This document shows positions 38,047 through 46,897 of a DNA stretch of 62,989 nucleotides, in pieces (position 1 is the first letter of the stretch; every line of letters begins with the position of its first letter). Source of the DNA: Planctomycetota bacterium (GTDB taxonomy: Bacteria > Planctomycetota > JAJSAM01 > JAJVHW01); the NCBI GenBank assembly GCA_021776825.1, contig JAJFFG010000052.1:1-62989 (forward strand). The letters are read 5' to 3'. The position numbers were made by a program, and so were the translations under genes. The notes beneath the pieces were generated by a model. That model was not told the origin of the DNA and made no database searches. It saw only the letters and a program-made list of their open reading frames with translations.

Positions 38047-39480
38047 TCAGCCGGCGCCTGAGCCCGCCTCGAGGATCCGCCGATAGCACAGGTTCTCGCG
38101 CCACGCAGCCGCCTGTTCCGGCGCAGGGAGGCCCTCGAGAACTCGTTCGATCGCGACTCGCGCGACCTCGAGGTGGGCGACATCGCCCGTGGCGCGCCAG
38201 AGATGGAAACTGGCGTCGACCCGGTCGTCGAGACCGCCTGCCGACGCGTCGCGGAGCGCGATCGCGCGTTCGATTCTGTCCGGTCGGTGGCCGTGCGCTG
38301 CGGCGATGGCCAGGAGCGCTGGTCCCATCTCGGCCAACCGTGTCACGAGTTCCCGTGCGCGGGCGATGCAGCGACCGACATGGACGAGGTCGCCTCGCAG
38401 AAGTGCGGTCTCTGCCAGGTAGCGCAGGATGACGCGCTCGTCCGCTGTCGCCTCGGCTGCGCGCGCCAGCTCGAGCGCGGCTTCGAGATTCGCCTGCGCG
38501 ATCTCGAGCCGGCGGTGCCGGAACTGAATGCTGGCGAGGATGCGCAGAGACCACAGCTCCTGACGACCGGCCCCGGTGGCGCGGGAGATGTCGAGCGCGC
38601 GGCCGGCGTCGTGCGTGGCCGCATCCATCTGACCGAGTGCCGTCCGGTCCAGCGCCCGGCCGAGGAGCGCGGCCGGCAGCGCCGCGAGTCGTTGCAGTCG
38701 CTCGAGCGCCTCGACGGCGCGATCCGAGTAGACGAGAGCCTCCGCGATGGCTCCACGTCGTCGGTGGGTCCACGCCGCGTTGCCCGCCGCCAGCGCCGCA
38801 GCGTCCGGCAGGTCCGCCGCATGAGCGACGTCGTACGCCTCGTTGGCACTCGCGAGTGCGGCCTCGTCGTCACCGAGCTCCTGCTGCAGGGTCGACAGGT
38901 TCACGAGCGCCGTTGCGAGCGACGGCGCGCGCCCGGCCGCTCGCGCGAGCTCGACAGCTCGTTCGACGCATTGGCGCGCGAGCTCGCGCTCGCCGAGCAG
39001 GCGTTGCGTCGCGCCGAGCTCCATCAGCGTGGACTCCTCGAGCGCGTCGAACTCCTGACGCCGCGCTTCGTCGACAGCCTGCTCGAGTCGCTCGCGGGCC
39101 TCGTCGAGCCGATCCAGCCGGCGCAGGGCGATCGCCTGGCGTGAGACGGACTCGAGAGCCTGGTCGAGAGACCCGGCGCGCCGGAGAAGACTCTCCGCCG
39201 CGGCGAGCTCGTCCAGCGCTCGCGCCGGCTGCCCCATGCGGCTGCGCACGATGCCCAAGGCGACCCGTGCGCGCCCCTCTGCACCGGCTGCGTCCGCGCC
39301 TCTCGCGAGCTCGATCGCTGCCGTGGCAAGACGGAGCGCCTCGTCGTCGACGACGACGACTCGCGCCAGGCTTGCCCGCGCCTCCGCTCCCGCGATGGCA
39401 TCTCCCAGCTCGTCGGCGCGGACCATGGCCTGGGCGAGGATCTCCTCGTCCGCGTCGGTCTCCGGCGTGCCACCGTCCAT
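38047..39480 (-). CDS. TPR-repeat protein
   Basis: Cytosolic protein of 477 residues, almost entirely TPR-like helical repeats (for example AVDEARRQEFDALEESTLME, ALVNLSTLQQELGDDEAALA). The C-terminus FHLWRATGDVAHLEVARVAI matches the C-terminal module of the two kinase-ATPase-TPR proteins, so all belong to one system of related scaffolds. It lacks kinase and ATPase domains. TACCGT (39487-39492, minus strand) is six bases before the ATG, suggesting a leaderless message. It is divergent from the esterase at 39611. Confidence 0.75.
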   Translation of the reverse strand: MDGGTPETDADEEILAQAMVRADELGDAIAGAEARASLARVVVVDDEALRLATAAIELARGADAAGAEGRARVALGIVRSRMGQPARALDELAAAESLLRRAGSLDQALESVSRQAIALRRLDRLDEARERLEQAVDEARRQEFDALEESTLMELGATQRLLGERELARQCVERAVELARAAGRAPSLATALVNLSTLQQELGDDEAALASANEAYDVAHAADLPDAAALAAGNAAWTHRRRGAIAEALVYSDRAVEALERLQRLAALPAALLGRALDRTALGQMDAATHDAGRALDISRATGAGRQELWSLRILASIQFRHRRLEIAQANLEAALELARAAEATADERVILRYLAETALLRGDLVHVGRCIARARELVTRLAEMGPALLAIAAAHGHRPDRIERAIALRDASAGGLDDRVDASFHLWRATGDVAHLEVARVAIERVLEGLPAPEQAAAWRENLCYRRILEAGSGAG

Positions 39481-39486
39481 CGCGGC

Positions 39487-39604
39487 ACGGTAGCACGGGA
39501 GCACCGGCGGACTGACCGGGTGACGGCGGTCCATCGGCAGCCAGAGACGTGCGGATCGAGGTCTCGCCGACACCGTCAGCGTCACCGTCAGCGTCGCGTA
39601 GGGT
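39487..39604. promoter_or_regulatory. Divergent leaderless promoters
   Basis: TACCGT (39487-39492, minus) and TAGGGT (39599-39604, plus) each stand six bases before a start codon (39480 and 39611). Confidence 0.45.
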
Positions 39605-39610
39605 GGGTCG

Positions 39611-40972
39611 ATGATCCACGGTGGAGCGACACGGCGACCGGTGATGGTCGGTAGCACGGCGGCGCGCCAGACGCGCCGCGCGCTCCGTGGACTGAGTCAG
39701 CTCCTCGTGCTGGCACTGCTGCCGGTACTGGCTGTCGCCGCGTCGTTCGCGTTGGCCGAGGACGAACCGCCGCCGCGGACGCTCGACGCCGCCGAGTGGA
39801 AGGCGCTCGTGAAGGTCCTGCCGCAGCAGCTCTGGCTCACCGAGCCGGGGCCGCGACGACGGCTGCGGGTCGATGCGCGGTGGGAGGCGCTCGGAAGCGG
39901 ACGCGTCGTCCTCACGAAGAAGCAGGCCGCGCGAGTTGGGGAGATCCTGCGCAACGGCAGTCCCTTCACGACGCAGAAGCGGCGCGACGTGCTCATCGAC
40001 GTGCCGACCGGTGCGTTCGACGATGACGGCAACGAGGAGACGATGCCGGTCCGCATCGTGGTCACCACGAAGTACAAGCCCGGATGCGGACGGTCGTTCC
40101 CCCTGATCGTGACGTGCCACGGCGGTCCGGCCGGCGAGATGGGCATGGCCACCGAAGGCCGACAGACGCAGATGAGCCTCTGGAAGGGACACACGTCCAC
40201 GCTGCACTGCATCGTCGCCGCGCCCGCGCTCGTCGGCGGCGATCACGGTCCGCGGGAGCAGCAGTTCCTGGCGAACGTCGTGGATGCCGCCGACCGGCTG
40301 TTCAACGTCGATCGCGACCGCGTGATGCTGACGGGCCACTCGTGGGGCGGCATCCTGACCTGGTACCTCGGACCACCCAACGCCGATCGCTACGCGCTCC
40401 TCGCTCCGTTCATCTGCGCGGTGAACCCCGGTGTCGATCACCTCGCGAACCTGCGCAACCTGCCGGTGCATCACGTGCAGGGCAAGCGCGACTCGAAGTG
40501 GATCGTCGAGACGGGCCGCGAGCGGCGTGACGTGCTCGACGAGCTGGGCTACGACCACACGTACGTCGAGGCCAATGGAGGCCACGAGACGTTCGGGACG
40601 GAGATCGCGAAGATCGCGAAGGCGTTCGCGGACCGGCGGCGTCAGCTCTACGCGTCGGAGCTCGTGCGGCGTCCCGAGTCGCGTGGCACACGCGGAGCGT
40701 CGGAGCTCTGGTACTGGATGCGCACCGACGAGCCGTCGTTCACCGCGCGGGCCGATCGCGAAAGCAACACGATCGACACGGACGTCGAGGACTGGTTCGA
40801 GGTGCTGCTCTCCGACGAGCTACTCGACCTCGACCGTCCCATCACCGTTCGTCGTCGTGGCGACGTGCTCTGGACGGGCACCGTCGAGCGTCGCTTGGAC
40901 GTGATGTTGGCACACGTGGCCGAGACGGGCGACCGCGCGCGGATCTTCACCGCGAAGATCGTGATCGACTGA
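39611..40972 (+). CDS. Exported alpha/beta-hydrolase (esterase/PHB-depolymerase-like)
   Basis: Protein of 453 residues with an N-terminal signal or anchor (LLVLALLPVLAVAASFALA). The hydrolase core (LIVTCHGGPAGEMGMA, VMLTGHSWGGILTWYL, GGHETFG) gives the Ser in GHSWG and the His of NGGHETF, as in the esterase D/PHB-depolymerase superfamily. The last ~90 residues form a separate beta-rich domain. It probably acts outside the cytoplasm on an ester substrate that cannot be named. TAGGGT six bases before ATG 39611 supports this start; ATG 39644 is possible. Confidence 0.78.
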   Translation: MIHGGATRRPVMVGSTAARQTRRALRGLSQLLVLALLPVLAVAASFALAEDEPPPRTLDAAEWKALVKVLPQQLWLTEPGPRRRLRVDARWEALGSGRVVLTKKQAARVGEILRNGSPFTTQKRRDVLIDVPTGAFDDDGNEETMPVRIVVTTKYKPGCGRSFPLIVTCHGGPAGEMGMATEGRQTQMSLWKGHTSTLHCIVAAPALVGGDHGPREQQFLANVVDAADRLFNVDRDRVMLTGHSWGGILTWYLGPPNADRYALLAPFICAVNPGVDHLANLRNLPVHHVQGKRDSKWIVETGRERRDVLDELGYDHTYVEANGGHETFGTEIAKIAKAFADRRRQLYASELVRRPESRGTRGASELWYWMRTDEPSFTARADRESNTIDTDVEDWFEVLLSDELLDLDRPITVRRRGDVLWTGTVERRLDVMLAHVAETGDRARIFTAKIVID

Positions 40973-41032
40973 GCCGCCACGCGGGCCCGATCCGGTGGGC
41001 CCGATCAGGCGGGCCTGCTCAGGCGGGCCTGC

Positions 41033-42082
41033 TCAGGCGAGCGTGACGAGGGGCTCGACGATCACTCCCTCGATCTCCTCCAGGAACTCCCAGCCGAAGG
41101 CGTCAGATGGAGTCTTGGGTCCCGGGGTCAGGTCCTCGGCCAGAACGCGCTCCACCGCGGCGATGGCCGCGAGTGCGGTGAACCGGTATCCCTCCGGCGT
41201 CCGGACCCGGCCCTCGACCGCATGGCCGACGGCGTCCTCGACACGGCCCCAGACGTGCATGACGCCGCTCGCCTGCTGCTCGCGCGTCGGACCGTGACAG
41301 CGCGCGTCGACACGGCGCTTCAGGAACGACTGCACCGCGCGGGTCCCGAGCAACGGCGCCAGCAGCCTGGTGCGACGCAGCCAGTTCGTCGCGCGGCGAG
41401 GGACCGGTGTGTAGGTCGTGATGTCCGGAATGCCCGTCGAGTGGAACGCCGTGGAGACATCTCCCCAGCCGATGCTCGTCACCGTGCGTTCGCGGTCGCC
41501 GAGCAGCACGCGCCGCGTACGCCAGCCGTAGGGCACGCTCTTGATCTGTCCGTCGATCCGCGCGACGGGACCGTGCCGCAGACCCTCGACCATCGTGCGC
41601 GCCGTGCCCCGACTGAGCGCTCCGCCGATGCCGGCGAATGCCAGCTCGAGCCGACAGGCGCTGGGGAGCTCGAGGAGCAGCCGGTACGCGAGGCAATCGG
41701 TCGGCACGACGTCGAACCCGACGCCGGGGAGCGCGACGATCCCAGCCGCCTCGATCTCCTGCCTCCGCGCGAAGATCGCCTCGAACACGGCGACCTCGCC
41801 CGTTACGTCGAGGTAGTGCGCGCGGGCGGCCAGGCACGCGTCGAGCATCGGCCGCGACGTGGCCGAGAACGGACCGGCGCAGTGCAGCACCAGTCCGATC
41901 CCGCCGAGATCGATCGACTCCACGGCGCCGACGCGATAGTCGAGTCCGAGGGAACTTGCGAGCGCCGCGACGGCGTCACCACGACGCCCCGCGAGGACGG
42001 GGCGCAGCCCGCGTCGGACCGCGCGTTCTGCGCACAGCCGACCGGTGAACCCGTTCGCGCCGTAGATCAGTACGCGCGTCAC
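41033..42082 (-). CDS. Saccharopine dehydrogenase-like NAD(P)-binding enzyme
   Basis: Protein of 349 residues. VLIYGANGFTGRLCAERAV is a Rossmann GxxGxxG and matches the saccharopine dehydrogenase/trans-acting enoyl reductase superfamily. HCAGPFSATSRPMLDAC and YLDVTGEVAVFEAIF are typical. Members act on lysine intermediates or as enoyl reductases, so the substrate cannot be inferred. GTG 42082 begins 15 bases after the DEAD-box stop, so it is probably the second gene of that operon. Short repeats of GATCAGGCGGGCCTGCT type follow its 3' end. Confidence 0.8.
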   Translation of the reverse strand: MTRVLIYGANGFTGRLCAERAVRRGLRPVLAGRRGDAVAALASSLGLDYRVGAVESIDLGGIGLVLHCAGPFSATSRPMLDACLAARAHYLDVTGEVAVFEAIFARRQEIEAAGIVALPGVGFDVVPTDCLAYRLLLELPSACRLELAFAGIGGALSRGTARTMVEGLRHGPVARIDGQIKSVPYGWRTRRVLLGDRERTVTSIGWGDVSTAFHSTGIPDITTYTPVPRRATNWLRRTRLLAPLLGTRAVQSFLKRRVDARCHGPTREQQASGVMHVWGRVEDAVGHAVEGRVRTPEGYRFTALAAIAAVERVLAEDLTPGPKTPSDAFGWEFLEEIEGVIVEPLVTLA

Positions 42083-42097
42083 TGTGAAACTTGCTGG

Positions 42098-44113
42098 CTA
42101 GCGGCCGCGGTCGCGGCGCACGTAGGCCGTGCGGCCGCGCAGGGTCGTGTGGCGGAGGGCCTGAATGACTTGCTCCGCCTTCTCGCTCGGGACCGCGACG
42201 AGCGAGAACTGCTGCGCGATCTCGATGGCGCCGACGTCGTCGCGCGGCATGCCCGTCTCGTTGACGATCGCGCCGAACAGGTCGCCGGGCTGGATACCGG
42301 CGCCGCGGCCGAGGCCGATGTAGATGCGCGCCCAGTCGCGTCCGCCGTCGCGCTGCACGCCGCGGCGGTCGCCGTGGGAGGGGCCGCCGCGCCCAGGCGG
42401 GCCATCGCGGCGCGGGCCATCGTGGCGGGGACCGTCATGCCGGGGACCGCCGTGGGAGGGGCCGCCGTGCCGGGGGCCGCCTCGCCCCGGCGGGCCATCT
42501 CGGCGAGGGCCGTCGTGACGGGGGCCGTCGCGGCGCTGAGGACGATCGTCGCGCCGGTCGTACCGGCCGCGATCTCGGTCGCGATGGTCCTGCACCTCGG
42601 GAATGTCGCGCTCGCCCTCGCCTTCGGCCCATGTCGACTCGTGGAGCGCCTTGATCGCGGCAGCGGCGATCTCCACGAAGTCGAGCTCTTCGACGAGGGA
42701 CTCGAAGACATCGGCGTACTCGTCGAGCCCACCGCTCGCGGCGGCCTCGCGCACGCGCTCCGCGACGAGCCCCAGGCGGCGTGACCGCAGATCGGCGACG
42801 GTCGGCACTTGTGCCAGCTCGCACGGCTGCTGCGTGAGGCGGCGGATGCTCTCCACCAGTCGTCTCTCGCGCGGCTCGAGGAGCGTGATCGCGACGCCCT
42901 CGCGGCCGGCGCGGCCGGTGCGACCGATGCGATGCATGTACTGCTCGGGCGCGGTGGGAGCGTCGAAGTTGATGACGTGCGAGAGATGACCGATGTCGAT
43001 GCCGCGCGCGGCTACGTCCGTGGCAACGATCAGATCGGCGCTGCCTTCACGCAGCTTCGACATCACGCGGTCACGTTGCGGCTGGTTCAGTCCGCCGTGC
43101 AGTGCGAGCGCGCGATAGCCGCGGCTGTCGAGTGCGTCGGCGAGGTCGTCCACCTCGACGCGGCGACGGCAGAACACGAGCGCCGCCTTCGGTGCCTCCA
43201 TGTCGAGCACGCGCGTGAGAGCGGCCTTCTTGTGCTGGCCTCGGACGATGTACGCGACCTGTCGGATGCGCGGCACCTCGCCCGGGGCAGTGCGCTCGCG
43301 CGCCACTTCGACACGGACCGCGTCCGGCGCCGTGGCGGCCACGATGCCGCGCAGCCGGGCGGGGAACGTCGCCGAGAAGAGGGCCGTCTGCTTCTTGTCC
43401 GGCGTGGCTCCGAGCAGCGCCTCCAGGTCCTCCTGGAAGCCCATGTCGAGCATCTCGTCGGCCTCGTCGAGCACGACGACCTTCACGTTGTCGAGCCGCA
43501 TCGAGCCGCGTTCCAGGTGATCCCGTGCGCGGCCCGGCGTGCCGACGACCACGTCGACGCCGCGGCGCAGCGAGCGCAGCTGGTGGCTCATCGCCGCGCC
43601 GCCGTACACCGGCAGCACGCGGATGCGCATCGCGCGACCGTAGGTGTGGATGGCCTCGGCGACCTGCATCGCCAGCTCGCGGGTCGGGCAGAGGACGAGC
43701 GCGCGCGGACCCTGCGAGTCGGAGGGGCCCTCGGCCAGGCGCTGGAGGAGCGGGAGCGCGAAGGCGGCCGTCTTGCCGGTGCCGGTGGCAGCCAGCCCGA
43801 GGAGGTCGTTCCCGGCGAGGAGGGTCGGGATTGCCTCGCGCTGGATCGCGGTGGGCTCCTCGTAGCCGAGCTCCGCGACCACGTTCACGAGCTCCGGCAT
43901 GAGACCCAGGGAGGCGAAGCCAGCGTCCTCGGTGGGCATCGGCTCCTGCTCGGGCGCAGCGTCCGCGTCGGACGGTGCGTCGGCCTTGGACGGGGCGCGT
44001 TCCTCGGGCGGGGTGGGGGCCGACGAATCGGCTGCGGTCACGCCGGCGTCCGGCGCGGCGGTGTCCTCGATCGGCTCGTCGGTGCCGCCTTCGGGCTGGT
44101 CTGGGCTGCTCAT
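42098..44113 (-). CDS. DEAD-box RNA helicase with DbpA-type RNA-binding tail
   Basis: ATP-dependent RNA helicase of 671 residues. The Q motif region (GYEEPTAIQ), Walker A AATGTGKTA, DEAD (VVVLDEADEMLD), SAT, and HRIGRTGRAG are all present. A C-terminal DbpA-like RRM (YIGLGRGAGIQPGDLFGAIV) follows a 60-residue RGG-like region of repeated GPRHDGPRR/GPPGRGG units. This is DeaD/CsdA architecture, with a role in ribosome assembly or cold adaptation. AAGGAG lies before ATG 44113. The N-terminal ~55 residues are acidic and disordered. Confidence 0.92.
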   Translation of the reverse strand: MSSPDQPEGGTDEPIEDTAAPDAGVTAADSSAPTPPEERAPSKADAPSDADAAPEQEPMPTEDAGFASLGLMPELVNVVAELGYEEPTAIQREAIPTLLAGNDLLGLAATGTGKTAAFALPLLQRLAEGPSDSQGPRALVLCPTRELAMQVAEAIHTYGRAMRIRVLPVYGGAAMSHQLRSLRRGVDVVVGTPGRARDHLERGSMRLDNVKVVVLDEADEMLDMGFQEDLEALLGATPDKKQTALFSATFPARLRGIVAATAPDAVRVEVARERTAPGEVPRIRQVAYIVRGQHKKAALTRVLDMEAPKAALVFCRRRVEVDDLADALDSRGYRALALHGGLNQPQRDRVMSKLREGSADLIVATDVAARGIDIGHLSHVINFDAPTAPEQYMHRIGRTGRAGREGVAITLLEPRERRLVESIRRLTQQPCELAQVPTVADLRSRRLGLVAERVREAAASGGLDEYADVFESLVEELDFVEIAAAAIKALHESTWAEGEGERDIPEVQDHRDRDRGRYDRRDDRPQRRDGPRHDGPRRDGPPGRGGPRHGGPSHGGPRHDGPRHDGPRRDGPPGRGGPSHGDRRGVQRDGGRDWARIYIGLGRGAGIQPGDLFGAIVNETGMPRDDVGAIEIAQQFSLVAVPSEKAEQVIQALRHTTLRGRTAYVRRDRGR

Positions 44114-44296
44114 CGGGGTCTCCTTCGGGCGCCGAAGGCGCCCCAACCCGACCACGATGCCCACGACGCGCCGATTGCGAACCAATCCCGGAGCGTGGCG
44201 GCACGCGCTGGGACCACGCGCGCGCGTGGCGTCCGACTCGCGCGACGCGATCAGCGTCACTCCTCGGCGTCGGCTCTCGTTCTTGGACCGACCGAG

Positions 44297-44339
44297 TGTG
44301 ACGGGCGCCAGGTCCCCTCGCAGGCTCCCGCGATAGCGT
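44297..44339 (+). promoter_or_regulatory. CRP/FNR half-site and -10, cytochrome promoter 1
   Basis: TGTGA (44297-44301), six bases, CCAGG (a degenerate right half), then TAGCGT (44334-44339). The centre, 44304.5, lies 29.5 bases before the -10, as at the other three promoters of this island. Transcription would start near 44346. Confidence 0.45.
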
Positions 44340-44358
44340 GCGGCGGATTCGAGGTGCG

Positions 44359-44993
44359 GTGCCCGTGCGTTCGGGACGGCAGGGAGGCGATCGAGTCCGA
44401 CGCCGCGTCATGGGCGCGGTGACGGCTGTGGCGGCGATCGTCCCGGCCGGGGCCGGCTGCGGGCGTGAGACGCACGCGGGCGTCGCCTTCATCCCGCCGG
44501 TGTCGTCGGACTTGGCCCTGATCTCTCCGCTGAAGATCGTGCTCGCGCCGCGCCGGCCGACGTCGGACGCGATCTTCCGGTGCTCGCGCTGTCACGAGGG
44601 CGGTGCAGCCGACCCCGGATCGACGCAGCCTCACTTCCCGCATGCGACGCACGAGTCGAAGGGGCTCGAGTGCGACGCCGGCCATCCCTGGGACGACGAC
44701 ACCGCCGCCCCGACAGCGGCGGACCCGGACGCGTGCGCCGAATGCCACGACAAGCTGGACACCGAACAGCCCGACTACGCGGCGAGGACGGAACCATGGC
44801 CTTTGCGTCGGTGTGGGTCACGGCGGACGTGATCTCCAACCACGAGGGGCACTACGACGCCGACGGCGAGTACGAGGATCGCCGCGGGGAGATCGCTGAG
44901 GTCTCGATCCGCAAGTTCCTCGACACGAAGCGCGTGTTCGGGCTGAGGGCCGAATTCAACACCAAGCCGAGCTTCTTCTACTTCTACGGATGA
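44359..44993 (+). pseudogene. Decaying cytochrome c paralogue
   Basis: The first frame (to 44832) has a basic N-terminus, a signal (MGAVTAVAAIVPAGAGC), CSRCH, CDAGH and CAECH. PHFPHATHESKGLECDAGH aligns with PEFDHGIHLDKGLECTDCH of the 46848 protein, so CDAGH is a haem motif that has lost its second Cys. Near 44790 the alignment continues in another frame (GEDGTMAFASVWVTADVISN) and ends at 44993 without the next CxxCH. A one-base frameshift is likely. GTG 44359 is chosen from the predicted transcript start; it is uncertain. It may be a sequencing error rather than decay. Confidence 0.5.
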
Positions 44994-45121
44994 ACGTCAC
45001 CCGCACCCTGCTGGTGTGGGACGTCCTCGCGCTGGCGCTGGCGCTGGCGCTGCTCTTCACGCGGATGTCGCGTGTCGGAGTGGCCGTGACGAGCGGTGAG
45101 CTTCGCGCGCCGACCAGCTGA
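44990..45121 (+). CDS. 43-residue single-pass membrane peptide
   Basis: The ATG overlaps the preceding stop (ATGA, 44990-44993). The product has one membrane segment (LLVWDVLALALALALLF) and a short polar tail (SGELRAPTS). Translational coupling and location between cytochrome genes suggest a small membrane subunit, but conservation cannot be judged here. Confidence 0.45.
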   Translation: MNVTRTLLVWDVLALALALALLFTRMSRVGVAVTSGELRAPTS

Positions 45122-45160
45122 GACCCCGGTACGCCGGCGGGGGAGGGACGCATGTTCACC

Positions 45161-45203
45161 TGTGATCGGAGTCACTCCCTCCGCTGGCCTCGGTTGCGAC
45201 ACT
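45161..45203 (+). promoter_or_regulatory. CRP/FNR-type site and -10, cytochrome promoter 2
   Basis: TGTGA, six bases, TCACT (45161-45176), a nine of ten match to TGTGA-N6-TCACA. GACACT (45198-45203) follows, 29.5 bases from the site centre. The predicted start is near 45210, about 50 bases before the GTG at 45260. Confidence 0.6.
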
Positions 45204-45259
45204 GCATTGGCGCTCCTTCGTCTCGCGTTGCTGCGGAGCGCCAGGGTTGGGAGGGCCGT

Positions 45260-46897
45260 GTGGACCCGCAGTTGAAACTCGCTGCTGCGCTCGCGCTGCT
45301 GCTGGCCACCGCCGCGCCGGCGATCGCGGCGTCCGACGGGGACACGGTCCGCGGCGACGGTGACCTCTCCGGGCTCGACGTCCTTGCGGAAGACGGGACC
45401 GACGCCGGGTCGGACCTCGACGCGGACGAGGACGCGGACGAGGACGCGGATGAGGACGCGGATGAGGACGACGAGTCCGACGCCGCGGACGACGAAGGCG
45501 AAGAGGACGAGGACGAGGACGAAGAAGAGGACGAAGAAGACGACGACGACGACGACGACGACGAGGACGACGAGGACGACGAGGACGACGAGCCGGTCCC
45601 GTTGCCGCCCGTCGACCTCCGCTCCGATCTGCGACGCGCCATCGAGAACACCGTCGGCGCCGCGGTCCGCGGCTCGCTCACGTCTCGCTATCGCCTGCGC
45701 TGGACCTCCGACGACACCGATCAGGATCTCGACGAGACGTTCGATCTCAGCGTCGGCGACGACCTGCGCGATCCGTGGTCCGCCACACTGCTCGTGCGCG
45801 GGACGGCCGACCTCGACCAGGACTTCGGCGACCGGCGGCACGGCACGTTCGACGGTCTGACGGACAGCTACGACTCCCGCATCGACGGCAAGCTCTACAA
45901 CGCGTTCGCCACGTGGCGACCCGCATCCGGCAACACCGAGCTCCTCCGCGTCGGGCGGCAGTACATCGCGGTCGCGGAGACGTTCCACGTCGACGGCGCA
46001 TTCGTGCGTTCCGACGTGCTCGACGAGGAACTGGACTTGCGCGTCGAGGGCTATGCCGGGCGTCCGGTGCACCTGTACGAGAGCTCGACGGGCGACTGGA
46101 TCGCGGGTCTGGCGGCATCGTTCGAGCCACTTGAAGGACTGCGCGTGCGGGCCGACTACGCGCACGTCGAGGACGATGACACGTTCTTCGGCGATGCGAA
46201 CGACGACTGGGCCGCGTTGAGCGCCTGGAAGCGTCTCGGGCCACGGCTGGACGTCTCCGGCGAGGTCACCCATCTCGCCGGCGACCTGCGCGATGTCACC
46301 GGCCGGGCGACGTGGCGCCTTCCCGGGGAGGATCTGCTCGTTCAGCTTCGCTACTACCGCCTTCTGGCGTCCAAGCGGAAGCTCGTATCGGAGTTCGATC
46401 CCTTCTACGAGACGCTCATCGACCTCGAGCAGTACCACCAGGGAACGCTGCGTGTGGTCAAGGAGGTCGGCGATCACGTCTCGGTCGAGGCCGGTGGCTC
46501 CGTGCGTCGCGTCGCGCCGGGCGGAGAACGCGGATCGTTCAACCGCAACGTGCACCGCACGTATCTCTCCACGACTGCCGACGATCTCGTCTGGGAGGGC
46601 GGCTGGATTTCGATGACCGCCGACAGATGGAGCGGCGACGGCCAGCGTTTCCGCACACTCGGTGGCGAGCTCGGCCACGAGATCGGCGATGATCTGCGGA
46701 TCTCGGTGGGCACCGAGTACTCGCTCTACGGCCTGGATGCGCAGCGCGGCCGTGAGCGCAACGACGTACGCATCCACTACGCAAGGGTCCGCTGGCAGCT
46801 GACCGACACGTTGCTCCTCGACGTGCGTCAGTCGCTGGAGAACGACGATGTCGAGAGGTTCCGTGCCTTCCAGGTCACGCTCACGTTTGCCTTCTAA
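45260..46897 (+). CDS. Outer-membrane beta-barrel with acidic N-terminal tract
   Basis: Protein of 545 residues with a signal peptide (LKLAAALALLLATAAPAIA). Residues about 30-115 contain an extreme Asp/Glu tract. The remainder consists of alternating amphipathic strands (SLTSRYRLRWTSDDTDQDLD, LVQLRYYRLL) and ends in VTLTFAF, the terminal aromatic typical of outer-membrane barrels. Positioned between cytochromes, it fits the porin of a porin-cytochrome electron conduit, though sequence similarity to MtrB/PioB is not evident. GTG 45260 has GGGAGGG at 45249-45255. The 46848 cytochrome gene overlaps its 3' end by 50 bases. Confidence 0.7.
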   Translation: MDPQLKLAAALALLLATAAPAIAASDGDTVRGDGDLSGLDVLAEDGTDAGSDLDADEDADEDADEDADEDDESDAADDEGEEDEDEDEEEDEEDDDDDDDDEDDEDDEDDEPVPLPPVDLRSDLRRAIENTVGAAVRGSLTSRYRLRWTSDDTDQDLDETFDLSVGDDLRDPWSATLLVRGTADLDQDFGDRRHGTFDGLTDSYDSRIDGKLYNAFATWRPASGNTELLRVGRQYIAVAETFHVDGAFVRSDVLDEELDLRVEGYAGRPVHLYESSTGDWIAGLAASFEPLEGLRVRADYAHVEDDDTFFGDANDDWAALSAWKRLGPRLDVSGEVTHLAGDLRDVTGRATWRLPGEDLLVQLRYYRLLASKRKLVSEFDPFYETLIDLEQYHQGTLRVVKEVGDHVSVEAGGSVRRVAPGGERGSFNRNVHRTYLSTTADDLVWEGGWISMTADRWSGDGQRFRTLGGELGHEIGDDLRISVGTEYSLYGLDAQRGRERNDVRIHYARVRWQLTDTLLLDVRQSLENDDVERFRAFQVTLTFAF

